DNA of 26,393 nucleotides from a virus. Shown piece by piece: positions 21,401-25,621 of the stretch. The position numbers and the translations under genes were made by a program. The first letter of the stretch is position 1, and each line of letters opens with the position of its first letter. The notes below the pieces were generated by a model. That model had not been told where the DNA came from, searched no databases, and saw only the letters and a list, made by a program, of their open reading frames with translations. The DNA lies in the IMG/VR virus record IMGVR_UViG_3300047382_000013, positions 1 through 26,393 of that record; one strand, 5' to 3'.

Positions 21401-21600
21401 TCTGCTAAAGCATCGTCTAGAGTTACTTTTGAGGGGATTCCTTTGCCGTTGTTGTGCGCAGATTTTAATTTAAGGGCTAGAGGTTTTAGTTGGTCGCCAA
21501 TTCTACGGTAGTACCAACTCCAATAACGCGATACGTTTCCAGCATAGTTTCTGTTGTAATCGTTTACAAAGTCTTGGAGAGTTGCGTAATTTTCAGCCAT
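9451..21600 (-). CDS. Giant 4,049-aa repeat protein with TSP3/dockerin-like Ca-binding arrays
   Basis: This one gene covers 46% of the window. Layout by residue: four copies of a ~90-aa module (1-90, 294-384, 498-588, 647-740) separated by Ala/Glu/Lys helices; a three-unit TSP3-like cluster (871-935); an unrecognised region (about 940-2245) with a coiled coil near 1812-1920; a helical module with hydrophobic stretches (about 2245-2650); a long DxDxDGxxD array (2768-3642) interrupted by a dockerin-like pair (about 2859-2952); coiled coil (3648-3789); a second weak dockerin-like pair (about 3793-3850); another Gln/Glu/Ala coiled coil (about 3870-3947); and a tail ending AAGGKVKAKTDEILRILG. No signal peptide or catalytic motif was recognised. 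The ATG has only a weak AGG 7 nt upstream; the stop directly abuts the next start. It is probably a virion fibre, bridging or ejected protein. The role is inference; the open frame and domains are directly visible. Confidence 0.8.
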   Translation of the reverse strand: MAENYATLQDFVNDYNRNYAGNVSRYWSWYYRRIGDQLKPLALKLKSAHNNGKGIPSKVTLDDALAEVAEHFPNDNYYVRYSEVKKVRDDIAAEAARKKAAEEAAAAAAAAAAKKAAEEAAAKKAAEEAAAAAAKKAAEEAAAKKAAEEAAAEAARKKAAEEAAAAAAAAAAKKAKEEAEAFARLQAEEAARKAAAEAAAAKKAAEEAAAAAAAAAKKAEEEAAAAKKAAEEAAAKKAAEEAAAAAAKKAAEEAAAKKAADDAIKAAAAAAAAKKAEEEAAAAAAAELAARKEGKTQFNTFQDFVNYYNRNHVGQVSKYWDWFSGQVGTKLYTLSGKLRSAHNNGKGIATNVTYEQALDVLDDHFFDDDYYDRYSDVANHKDTIKAEAAAEAARKKAAEEAAAAAAKKAAEEAAAKKAAEEAAAAAAAAEAADKKAAEERAAAAAAAAKKAEEEAAAAKKAAEEAAAAAAADEAKRKAEEEAEAAAAAAAEEAARKEGKTQFNTFQDFVNYYNRNHVGQVSKYWDWFSGQVGTKLYALSGKLRSAHNNGKGIATNITYEQALDALDAHFPDDDHYTRYSDVVQHKEDKLAAEIAAAEAAAAAAKKADDETAIKAAEEAAAAAKAEQERLEAAALQEARDKQKREWQGTKTYNTLQDFVNDYNRNYAGNASRYWDWFYGRTGEKFKDLAQKLKARHNTGVFSDKLAIEVTLDQVTDLIREEYPDDWYFNEFSAVAEREAEVTLEEAKKQAEAEAAAEAERQALIANETPEERYARLSGLGVGGPQGEAYKKKLQEMFDRVSPIKDDEQALLDLEESLKNDLPNLALLESVYRSVFFVTEDTIPEEANRVAYRINEVENPVSTPTDYDGPPATDSDNDGYSDDIDAFPNDPSESSDKDKDGVGDNADAFPYSSEESVDTDGDRIGDNADAYPEDSRYYSTPQKESLEEQAMVDTFVLENSRAIYGAYSMHEMGKLIDNVSGEDDSWKKVYYTDEVSEFNTWREHFVKTNGRAPNRAEANQWLKNKNWMADTGVYGRPGFTPNVPNASGRKVVDYLDLEGDFLSQGRLSEREAKKEGLTNWLLSNRPTNAPIWANLSGAGVEVTPGAEQLIKVIAKADGYIDGSLTDAEQALISRYRVSINNSFGAMEDGTTPWDREQLVNLGASMRLGDLWDDLGGIDVQTDQRFFYFMQDRKVRQLEIMRGAIHGGMTPGERNYRAQAIGHLEAMNTKEYINNFKDEGLSEFQHREWMDKLEDYEVASYIELPQSFDMDLGVNYDKDRLYMKMPGDDDVIFGEFNHTAEIASPYFYDGARTLNQHLNDEDIRSKFTDGQDYPQSSGTKAGYFVDISGGDGKVGDYTMMWVQLQEEPSSLSKFIDKIGPLKAVIQVALTVAGRPDLALQIEAANIALKVVDGQTLHAEDWASLALFSLQKFGKITMPVSEAEAAKQAAAQGLAKGTQAYNDFMAIQMAGIGLAGLNGKQTISLIRAAGSGDIKSAILPVLSEFGDGWVKNGLGSLGVSDNVINAITPAQYEAINEVVSDMAKGATFEEAMAGQALDWLGDSIGDNAKLKQFFSGLEGDLSNMLRVAEEFIFNDDIRTLGEYILGAVEQIPFKDILGDIEEDFEGTLRRLDEALNISGIVENFDQELLQPLEDTINQVMAPIAAKASLMYEDLPEGVRNQLDKLTNDIDTYLDNSFQNLDGPIKEAVRQGLVQSVLGNDGTIAGKTAIVRAFTNELIIAQEIDKLDNSVVDVLTAPVLAAGMRSAISGILMNNPNIGDGVLAAMTGVAATAITDSFLAGTFSQDFKTYVDNVSGDYDLAVAKREELDALPERGEVLGGEMETALAERDALLQQRSNLEAAAEGPNATDADRRAYAALLQDKDYERQLIEANQEVVRVSNAIKQLEYDEGVLVTEYDTMLETLTATTKFDPAVQAYQTAIVKDMVNKLAPDFNEAEYRLANNLSADEDAFSHYIAEGIQNGAPINAGQYNERTEAAISNITTRLLAASNVDVSLLTPSELKTLQLQLLSEAFESTPSNMSTLEFLEQQTSLSDEQLGVDALKAQGDGLVESVFGSRAALDETLVNRSAQDFFRNLYDDDMSDAEIRQRMNDVAQGNITYTMDSEGNIGWGGDGFRRTEFNPETGKFETYQYDAGGGAKYVLNEDGTEPLVKEYIQTPIFTDKNTLQESSPLAYATFLSEAVTTSPEAAWLAETTREYNQLIDMSVSEEEKVQIFQDYNAEVDAFKAEQDLREGYDGIPYSELPWIARIAKDSLDFYQDGIDEAQGKIDELNAIEGPLTAKQEEDLTFYSRQLETIQDGLETFVNVAIRFPAGTANIFNEGVRALGKFAETMPAQVAAEKKRREIILAGGTVEDANAAADAIIADAYKDIDFASVMNNDFSRTANLLESMSFGYLPEVYQEDVAEFWQTVEDAEGVGGKLEALYGELTDKPKVFLVEVIGMEIGQELATLVASLGVGKVVTKTAGLAMADDVARAVGVSTAVATNRGLEVTEAYSGAFTQAYDTSYAELIRVGYSPADAEAKAGEIAVGAGSISILLMSTIPGAKALDTKILSSSGKKALTELGERFVDGAQVVTKETLNEFVQEGGTTAYIESALYNAGVEDRDYMGNIALNSTVSALGAFGTTATIYGIGTPTANGGNTDGGSFNPITNVVLNSPLMIDAINSGDATQVQDTLANLGITQDVSNDLYIDVLNVVDDSSYVTQSEAKESFARLGVDVPSEADVDAAMALDTDVDLDSALTEYWQLTQGNIPNDTDGDGVYNDQDAFPNDATETLDTDNDGVGDNLDAYPEDDSYATEQQFKDDQDSDDDGVRDADDAYPEDDRYVTEAEFIDANDTERLGKYSLIADIDGDGVVDALTDGLLVMRYAFDMSGDDLIDDAVTENSIRNTAEEVIEYLEDPRVQKLFDFNKDGKIDALTDGLLFMRTAFGMSGDNITDGLLLPNDSATEVMDNLITATHSAFSLDSEGKPTDDLKALPVSEGELYENGFTSPDLTDDEAKDALDDLDTSSYDELNALTFADSDRDGVLDVDDAYPEDDRYTTEQQFQDDQDNDGDGVRNADDAYPENAEETLDSDSDGVGDNADAFPLDAAETLDSDNDGVGDEADYDDDNDGVDDMFDFWPTDPTKSLDRDRDGIPNDEDPDIDGDGVLNEDDGAPYDPEETLDTDNDGIGDNRDSDDDGDGAPDEVDAFPLDPTERLDTDGDGTGDNADFYPDNAERQELIDTDGDEVDDRDDAYPEDDRYATEQQFQDDQDDDEDGVRNADDVFPNDPNESVDTDSDGVGDNADAFPEDGSETTDSDGDEVGDNTDWAPNDPNESVDTDGDGTGDNADVFPNDAAEYLDSDNDGTGDNADVFPNDAAEYLDSDNDGTGDNADVFPNDAAEYLDSDNDGTGDNADVFPNDAAEYLDSDNDGTGDNADVFPNDAAEYLDSDNDGTGDNADVFPNDAAEYLDSDNDGIGDNADVFPNDAAEYLDSDSDGVGDNADAFPEDGSETTDSDGDEVGDEADVFPNDPNESVDTDSDGVGDNADAFPEDGAETTDTDEDGVGDNADFYPEDADRKALIDTDGDEVDDRDDAFPEDATETVDTDGDGTGDNADAFPEDVTETVDTDGDEVGDNADEFPEDIRFSTQEGYDEFRDTSIEDLEGSYETFKQEQVDALNLEKEQLNAAHAEALGEKDGKIAALNAEKEALQARIDALAATGLTAGETISDRNETIGALAKERDDLSDDIEELTGDITQLNIDNAAELEAKDLEIEALQGTISEQQDAADATAQVLGKEANLVTEEDIALVTEYLGTVELTQEKFDNILRYDVTGQDDLVTQEDLVLLTNAYTLGNYDGFDPDADFNPATGMYKTVAEKEAEIAAQNQAAIDAQVQYELEKQEALEQQQAESDAAKQDALTQQDTDIRTEIRTEAEQSKQAEAEKEEQEKRISQIFKPGRIVDVETPNDPAVIQYEYDVYGGDSIFATPQQEGFYGRDNPYAATTAANPYSKVNPYGGTLGANTQLSSNTQQQRLAAGGKVKAKTDEILRILGDG
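9459..9462 (-). promoter_or_regulatory. Ribosome binding site of the 589-aa gene
   Basis: GGAG lies 8 nt upstream of the ATG at 9448-9450. The giant gene's TAA is immediately adjacent to this ATG. Confidence 0.5.
10045..10225 (-). other. Second, degenerate dockerin-like pair near the C terminus
   Basis: Residues of about 3793-3850: EANLVTEEDIALVTEYLG followed by YDVTGQDDLVTQEDLVLL, then YDGFDPDADFNPATGMY. The helix pattern after each loop resembles dockerin duplicates, but several metal-ligand positions are not acidic in the first half. Calcium binding is uncertain. Confidence 0.4.
11141..11602 (-). repeat. 7 x 66-bp nearly perfect tandem repeat
   Basis: Units begin at 11141, 11207, 11273, 11339, 11405, 11471 and 11537. 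Each encodes 22 residues (DVFPNDAAEYLDSDNDGTGD plus NA). Differences between units are few and mostly near the G(T/I)GD codons. The very high identity compared with the diverged flanking TSP3 units indicates recent expansion. Confidence 0.95.
12745..13026 (-). other. Dockerin-like EF-hand pair
   Basis: Residues of about 2859-2952. Two copies of a loop-helix motif: DIDGDGVVDALTDGLLVMR and DFNKDGKIDALTDGLLFMR, each followed by (Y/T)AFxMSGD, with about 45 residues between them. Compared with the classical dockerin loop, the last Asp is one position later. This variant is common in marine bacterial Ca2+-binding proteins. No cohesin-like partner is visible in the window. Confidence 0.65.
13660..14860 (-). 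other. Hydrophobic/helical module of the giant protein
   Basis: Residues of about 2245-2650, from GIPYSELPWIARI to ALGAFGTTATIYG. It contains several Ala/Gly/Val-rich amphipathic or hydrophobic stretches (LATLVASLGVGKVV, VGAGSISILLMSTIPG) and a GYSPADAEAKA...EFVQEGGTTAYI pattern. That pattern parallels GASEEERNAAS...SEGTQEATAAI in the other giant protein (nt 4530-4940). I infer a shared virion/ejection-type module. Confidence 0.45.
18796..18990 (-). other. First TSP3-like calcium-binding cluster (3 units)
   Basis: Residues 871-935. Three DxDxDG-type units (TDSDNDGYSDD, SDKDKDGVGDN, VDTDGDRIGDN), each followed by an AFP/AYP turn. This is the thrombospondin type 3 repeat pattern, whose Asp residues are known to coordinate Ca2+. 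Confidence 0.8.
19381..19662 (-). other. Module copy 4 (DFVNxYNRN domain) of the giant protein
   Basis: Residues 647-740. The N-terminal half resembles copy 1 (LQDFVNDYNRNYAGNASRYWDWF). HNNGKGI is replaced by HNTGVFSDKLAI, with a small insertion, and the end (EEYPDDWYFNEFSAV) is more diverged. Confidence 0.7.
19663..19836 (-). repeat. Ala/Glu/Lys-rich helix 3 of the giant protein
   Basis: Residues 589-646 (about 58 aa). It is Ala-rich with more varied charged residues (Asp, Arg, Gln) than helices 1 and 2, and separates module copies 3 and 4. Confidence 0.65.
19837..20109 (-). other. Module copy 3 (DFVNxYNRN domain) of the giant protein
   Basis: Residues 498-588. It has the same YWDWFSGQVG and RSAHNNGKGIA landmarks as copy 2 and diverges only in the C-terminal third (DALDAHFPDDDHYTRYSDV). 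Confidence 0.75.
19936..20118 (-). repeat. 183-bp direct repeat, copy A
   Basis: Matches 20548-20730 at a fixed offset of 612 bp, with one mismatch found by eye (C versus T in the ...AACGyATAT... stretch). It codes for the N-terminal two thirds of module copy 3. Silent positions are also conserved, which points to recent duplication or gene conversion. Confidence 0.9.
20110..20448 (-). repeat. Ala/Glu/Lys low-complexity helix 2 of the giant protein
   Basis: Residues 385-497 (about 113 aa), with the same KKAAEEAAA grammar as helix 1. It separates module copies 2 and 3. Confidence 0.75.
20449..20721 (-). other. Module copy 2 (DFVNxYNRN domain) of the giant protein
   Basis: Residues 294-384, beginning GKTQFNTFQDFVNYYNRN and ending near SDVANHKDTI. 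Its first ~60 residues are practically identical to copy 3 at both protein and DNA level. Confidence 0.75.
20548..20730 (-). repeat. 183-bp direct repeat, copy B
   Basis: Partner of 19936-20118, coding for the N-terminal two thirds of module copy 2. The 612-bp offset is exactly 204 codons, so unequal recombination between the copies would keep the frame. Confidence 0.9.
20722..21330 (-). repeat. Ala/Glu/Lys low-complexity helix 1 of the giant protein
   Basis: Residues 91-293 (about 203 aa), built from variants of KKAAEEAAA with runs of Ala. It should form a long charged single helix or coiled coil of roughly 30 nm (0.15 nm per residue, an estimate). The DNA is an internally repetitive GCN/GAR/AAR tract that creates long antisense shadow frames. 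Confidence 0.75.
21331..21600 (-). other. Module copy 1 (DFVNxYNRN domain) of the giant protein
   Basis: Residues 1-90. Conserved landmarks: LQDFVNDYNRN, GNVSRYWSWYYRR, LKSAHNNGKGI, a VTxxxAL helix and HFPNDNYYVRYSEV. The aromatic/Asn/His pattern and repeated use suggest a folded domain. I know no family that matches it. Confidence 0.75.
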
Positions 21601-21607
21601 GGCAAAG

Positions 21608-21611
21608 CCTA
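21608..21611 (-). promoter_or_regulatory. Weak ribosome binding site of the giant gene
   Basis: TAGG, partly made from the stop codon of the preceding gene, lies 7 nt upstream of the ATG at 21598-21600. It is the weakest site among the large genes here, so translation probably depends on coupling to the 75-aa gene, whose stop is 8 nt away. Confidence 0.35.
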
Positions 21612-21836
21612 TGCGGGGTCAAGAAAAGCGAATTTATTATATATTCTGTTTCCGTCTTCGTCGTCTTCCCCAACATACTGCTGTATAAATAGAGTAGTTA
21701 CATCAGTCCTTCCAGATAACGAAGTTTGAAGCGCAGCCAAAGCAGTATTTGCCGCAGGCATATCATCTTCAAGTGTAGAGTCTACTACATCTACAGGCTC
21801 ATTATCCACTAATTTCGTGTACCCTACTTGTATCAT
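21609..21836 (-). CDS. Small acidic protein of unknown function (75 aa)
   Basis: I do not recognise this gene. It encodes 75 residues, acidic overall, starting MIQVGYTKLVD. It contains an Asp/Glu-rich middle (VVDSTLEDDMPA), a probable helix (AANTALAALQTSL) and a C-terminal patch GEDDEDGNRIYNKF. No signal peptide, membrane segment or Cys pair is seen. A good Shine-Dalgarno, an ATGA overlap with the tail fibre and a gap of only 8 nt to the giant gene indicate a real gene. By position it might be a fibre-associated factor or fibre chaperone, but nothing in the sequence shows that. Confidence 0.6.
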   Translation of the reverse strand: MIQVGYTKLVDNEPVDVVDSTLEDDMPAANTALAALQTSLSGRTDVTTLFIQQYVGEDDEDGNRIYNKFAFLDPA

Positions 21837-23470
21837 ATTGTGTTCTCCGTAAAACCATAATACCCAAATATTATGGTGTTAATATTAGTTATGCTAGATA
21901 CATGGTCAAACATTATTCTTAGATTACTCTCAGTCGTTTCCCTACCAAAAGAGTACGTCAGAGGTATCATACGCACTTGATAACTAGACGGGGGCAAACT
22001 TATATATTGACTATAGAAATCAGGCACTGAAATGTAAGTCCCGGCACCGACAAAACCTGACTTACTGTAAAACACTTCTACACCATCAAATACAGTAGCT
22101 GCATCGGGGAACTTTGATATTCTGACGTATGTATAACCAAAATAATAATAATATTCAGTTATGGTGGCTGCATTAGCGCCCGCTGCAGTAGTGCCAAACT
22201 TCCCCATACCCGAAGCAAGTTTATCTGTAATATCCCCACTTACCTTATACCAAGCGTTATATGTAGAGGGAACGCTTACAAACTCCCATGTTCCAACAGA
22301 AACTCCGGTGCTACTTTTACTTTGCATTTGCATGAGAATTTTAAACTGGTGGTTGATTTTGCTTGACGATGACGAAGTATTACCAATCCTCACCTTCAGG
22401 GTAAGTGTTAGGCTTTGAGTAGCCTCATTACCAGCCGGAGGGGCAGGAATAGAAAATTGTCGTATAGTAACAGCCGCGGTAGTGGTTATATTCATCGAGG
22501 TATTAGAGAAAAAACTATGCTTACTGCTAAGCGGGGCGCTTGGTAATAAATTACCGGCTACGTTGACATTAGCATTAAGATTAATGGTCTTAGTGGTTGT
22601 CGTCGATGTTGGGCCAATGTTAATTGTTGTTGTGCCACCATTATGGTATCCAGTGCCTATATCAACTACTTTAGTGGAGCCGCCAGAATTTATACCTGTA
22701 CTGTAATTATCGTCAAACGAGCCAGTTTTACCACTCCCAATCTCGGCTCCTCTTGTTTCTATATCCCCTGTAGTCGCATATATATTTCCACTAGTTGTGC
22801 CAACATCTCCATTTGTAGTTCCAATGCCTGAAGACGTAGATATTACCCCTGTACCGGTAACAAAATTGCCGTTTAGGTTTAAAGTACCACCTAACTGTGG
22901 AGTAGTATCTTCTACGACGTTTTGTAGATATGTAGCAGATAACTTAACGGGTGTAACTGCACCATCTGCTATCTGGGCTGTAGCTATAGTTCCGCTTAAA
23001 CTAGATGTAGGGTAATTAGTAGCATCACTTAGGTCAAATGCAGGGGTAGCATCTGTGCCCCCAAGAGACAATTGAACACCACCATAAGAGACAGTGGAAT
23101 TAGATAGTTTTGCATTTGCTATACTCCCAGCTAGTTGCGCGTTCGTAATCGTGCCTACAAGGCTAGATGTAGGATACCCAGTAGCATCTGACAGGTTAAA
23201 CGCAGGGGTAGCATCAGAGCCACCTAATGACACAGTTACGCCACCAAAAGACACAGTAGAGTTTTCTAACTTACTATTAGGTATAGAACCATCAATTATG
23301 TCACTGGTATCAAATTGTAACGCTTTCGCTACTGCACCGTCTAAGTTTGCAAAGTAATACCTAAGTACGGCATTATGCTGACTCTGCCACTGCATATTGT
23401 ACTCTGCTGGCGGATTCGGCAACGCGGGGGCATGAAATATCTTTTGCGAGTCTCTTATTTTTGTAGCCAT
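21833..23470 (-). CDS. Putative tail fibre / receptor-binding protein
   Basis: A 545-aa predicted tail fibre. Residues 1-55 form an N-terminal segment (FHAPALPNPPAEYNMQW, then RYYFANLDGAVAKAL) similar to virion-anchoring ends of marine phage fibres. Residues of about 58-175 hold two ~60-aa repeats with LxNSTVSxGGVxxSLGGxDATPAF and DATxYPTSSLxGTI, typical of cyanophage-like fibres. A third, divergent start (IADGAVTPVKLS) leads to VEDTTPQLGGTLNLNGNFV. The shaft at about 195-290 is Gly/Thr/Ser-rich, as in trimeric beta-structured shafts. The C-terminal ~230 residues are beta-rich and aromatic (YYYYFGYTYVRI, YSQYISLPP) and are probably the receptor-binding tip. There is no visible chaperone domain or autocleavage motif. 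It overlaps the 75-aa gene by 4 nt, so that small gene could be a partner or fibre chaperone. Confidence 0.75.
   Translation of the reverse strand: MATKIRDSQKIFHAPALPNPPAEYNMQWQSQHNAVLRYYFANLDGAVAKALQFDTSDIIDGSIPNSKLENSTVSFGGVTVSLGGSDATPAFNLSDATGYPTSSLVGTITNAQLAGSIANAKLSNSTVSYGGVQLSLGGTDATPAFDLSDATNYPTSSLSGTIATAQIADGAVTPVKLSATYLQNVVEDTTPQLGGTLNLNGNFVTGTGVISTSSGIGTTNGDVGTTSGNIYATTGDIETRGAEIGSGKTGSFDDNYSTGINSGGSTKVVDIGTGYHNGGTTTINIGPTSTTTTKTINLNANVNVAGNLLPSAPLSSKHSFFSNTSMNITTTAAVTIRQFSIPAPPAGNEATQSLTLTLKVRIGNTSSSSSKINHQFKILMQMQSKSSTGVSVGTWEFVSVPSTYNAWYKVSGDITDKLASGMGKFGTTAAGANAATITEYYYYFGYTYVRISKFPDAATVFDGVEVFYSKSGFVGAGTYISVPDFYSQYISLPPSSYQVRMIPLTYSFGRETTESNLRIMFDHVSSITNINTIIFGYYGFTENTI
21843..21848 (-). 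promoter_or_regulatory. Ribosome binding site of the 75-aa gene
   Basis: GGAGAA lies 6 nt before the ATG at 21834-21836, within the last codons of the tail-fibre gene. It is a strong site and argues that this small gene is translated. Confidence 0.55.
22940..23300 (-). repeat. Two ~180-bp imperfect repeats in the tail-fibre shaft
   Basis: Each unit encodes NSTVSxGGV, SLGGxDATPAF, LSDATxYPTSSLxGTI and then an AQLA/AQIA-type segment. The units are in frame and diverged, so they look like an old structural repeat and not a recent duplication. Confidence 0.7.
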
Positions 23471-25620
23471 TAGCTACCTCGTCTACCATCAGGGCGTATG
23501 TTTAGTCTAGGGGTACCCAACTGCCACGTAACCCCCGTGGTATCATTGTTTGCTACCCTCAACGACATTTGCCTACCCCGCACTCTTATATCAAGTTTAT
23601 CGGTGTATAAGTCTACATTAGATTGAGATGTAGAGGTTCCCGCAGAGTTTCCACCCTCAGATAACGGTGCATTGTCCCCAGAACCCGGCTCACTGGAAGC
23701 ATTTAAAGTGAAAGTTACATTCGCAGAACCCGCTGTAGTGCCCAAAAAAGATACGTCGGGGATTACTTTGTCCACAAAACTAAAACTATTGCCCGACTCT
23801 ATACCAAATTGCCCCGATTGGATGAACGCAGATATACCTTCTATGGTAGCGCCTTCTACGTCATCTACACCATTCTCGTGTTCAACTAAGTTATTACTTC
23901 CGGTAGCGGCTATAGGGTGATTATTTATAGGAGAGTCCAACCACGCAGATCGGCTAAGCGTGCCATAGTACCATACATCTTCTAAATAATTGTACACTAC
24001 ATACTTATCTGGAACACTCTGCTCAGAGGAACAATAAAACCACCACACTTCATGGAACTCCTCAACCGTACCAGCAAACACCTGTCCATATTGCCCGTCG
24101 TTAAGGTCGTCAAATATATACTTACGCACATCACATTGTAGAGGTTGCACGTTACCATCGTACTTATAAAACTTCCCTATTCCCATCCAATACGCGACTC
24201 CGTTGGCGTACGCAACGGCCTTCGATGAAGCTATGGACGTGTTCGACCCAACCAACTGAGAACCCCACACTACTGGCGCTCCAACATACTGCAACGAGTA
24301 CACAGCAGAATCGGTGAAAACCAATATTTCTTGCCGTGACTGAATAGCGGAAATTATTTCTGTGCCTTGTGATAGCGTTATGTCTCCCGCTTGGTTAGTT
24401 GAACGTGGTCGCCAATCAAACATATCTTCTTGGTCTGACCAACGAATTAACATAGGGTTTTTTGTAATTACATCAAATGGGTTTGTACCAAAACAAAATA
24501 CGAATCTACTCGCGTCAGAGACCATTAACATATCTTGGACTACAGGTACATTTGCAGATAACTCATATTGGGCTACGGGAGTGCCTCCACCAGTAGCGGT
24601 ACCACTAGCTGCAGTAGCGACCGCGATTGTATAAGTATTAGCACCAGAATCTACTGTTAGGATCTCAAACCTATCATTAAAATCTGCTGCGGGAACGCCA
24701 CCTATGGCACTTAAAATCCCAACAAAAGTTACGTGTTGTCCTATTTCGTATGCCCGAAGTCCTGTAGCATCGGTGACAGTTACGGTTTTAGACCCACTAG
24801 CTGTAGTGAAAGGGTTAGAGGCTAAAGATATAGCCGCACCGTTATTTACACTCTTTACCGGAACGCCTCTAGTGCTAAGTCCATTTGTGGCATCCCAATA
24901 AAACATCTCGCCCCCTCTAGGGCCAAATATCAAGTCTTCACCAAAATTAGCTTGGTTGTAAGTACGTAGGCTTTCTGAGCCCGCATTGCCTTGATTCCAA
25001 CCCCCACCATCAAAAAAGTTAGAACTATACCCATCAGTAGGTATTACTTGTCCCGGCCCTGTGTTTATTTGGTACTTAGCGGTAACGCTACCTCCAGCAG
25101 TGGCTACACTAGTGGCTGAAGTCGCTACAGTTATTTTATAGGAGTCAACATCAACTACTGTGGTTATGGCGTGTTCTTTGTTTAAGTTATCTGCAGGTAT
25201 TCCCCCCACAGCACCAGACCCAGAAAAAGTTACGTAGTCCCCAGCAAGCGCCCCATGCCCAACATCTGCTACAAGTACTACTTTTTCAGTGCCGGCAGTT
25301 GTATTTGTAGTAAAAGGGTTAGTTAGGCTAGCTGTTTCTCGTATTGGAGTTATGTCCGTATAATCTCCACCAGATTCGATATAAAACTTTACGCTAGTCC
25401 CTACTCCGGTGTACTTAACATAGTCTAAATCTGTCCACTGATGCAACGACCGAGCAACACCCAGATACGTGCTATCACTTATTTTTTGCCAGCCGCCAAT
25501 TTTCTCAGGGTAGCCCTGACGAAAACGAACCTTGTCGCAGTCATTCCAACCAAGCTCGTTGGTATACTTAGTTACCTCACGGTTAATCCCGGGCTCAAAC
25601 TGGAGTTTTATAAGTGGCAT
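23470..25620 (-). CDS. Putative tail tube / nozzle protein with two FCCH-like inserts
   Basis: A 716-aa predicted structural protein. The N-terminal signature (residues 7-47: FEPGINRE, then YTNELGW and KVRFRQGYPEKIGGWQ) is one I recognise from many marine podovirus tail proteins, often left unnamed or compared with P22 gp10 / T7 gp12-like head-tail components. Two homologous beta-rich inserts begin with NPFTT (about 101-187 and 268-352). Each contains a GDYVTFSG / GQHVTFVG turn, a GG(I/V)PA segment and a Y-K/T-I end strand, resembling the FCCH-like beta-barrels seen in phage tail proteins. The region at about 380-590 is Trp/Tyr-rich (IRWSDQEDMFDWRP, EEFHEVWWFY, YNYLEDVWYYG), compatible with a propeller-like ring. 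No signal peptide or membrane segment is seen. The stop overlaps the next start by 1 nt (TAATG). Being part of the tail is well supported; the exact ring position is inferred. Confidence 0.65.
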   Translation of the reverse strand: MPLIKLQFEPGINREVTKYTNELGWNDCDKVRFRQGYPEKIGGWQKISDSTYLGVARSLHQWTDLDYVKYTGVGTSVKFYIESGGDYTDITPIRETASLTNPFTTNTTAGTEKVVLVADVGHGALAGDYVTFSGSGAVGGIPADNLNKEHAITTVVDVDSYKITVATSATSVATAGGSVTAKYQINTGPGQVIPTDGYSSNFFDGGGWNQGNAGSESLRTYNQANFGEDLIFGPRGGEMFYWDATNGLSTRGVPVKSVNNGAAISLASNPFTTASGSKTVTVTDATGLRAYEIGQHVTFVGILSAIGGVPAADFNDRFEILTVDSGANTYTIAVATAASGTATGGGTPVAQYELSANVPVVQDMLMVSDASRFVFCFGTNPFDVITKNPMLIRWSDQEDMFDWRPRSTNQAGDITLSQGTEIISAIQSRQEILVFTDSAVYSLQYVGAPVVWGSQLVGSNTSIASSKAVAYANGVAYWMGIGKFYKYDGNVQPLQCDVRKYIFDDLNDGQYGQVFAGTVEEFHEVWWFYCSSEQSVPDKYVVYNYLEDVWYYGTLSRSAWLDSPINNHPIAATGSNNLVEHENGVDDVEGATIEGISAFIQSGQFGIESGNSFSFVDKVIPDVSFLGTTAGSANVTFTLNASSEPGSGDNAPLSEGGNSAGTSTSQSNVDLYTDKLDIRVRGRQMSLRVANNDTTGVTWQLGTPRLNIRPDGRRGS
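23477..23480 (-). promoter_or_regulatory. Ribosome binding site of the tail-fibre gene
   Basis: GAGG lies 6 nt upstream of the ATG at 23468-23470 and inside the end of the 716-aa gene. Confidence 0.5.
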
Positions 25621-25621
25621 A

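Noticed and set aside
9451-21600. Tape measure protein, given the great length
   Set aside because: No other long-tail genes (major tail subunit, tape-measure chaperone frameshift, baseplate) are visible, and TSP3/dockerin arrays are not typical of tape measures. It is not excluded, as the rest of the genome is unseen.
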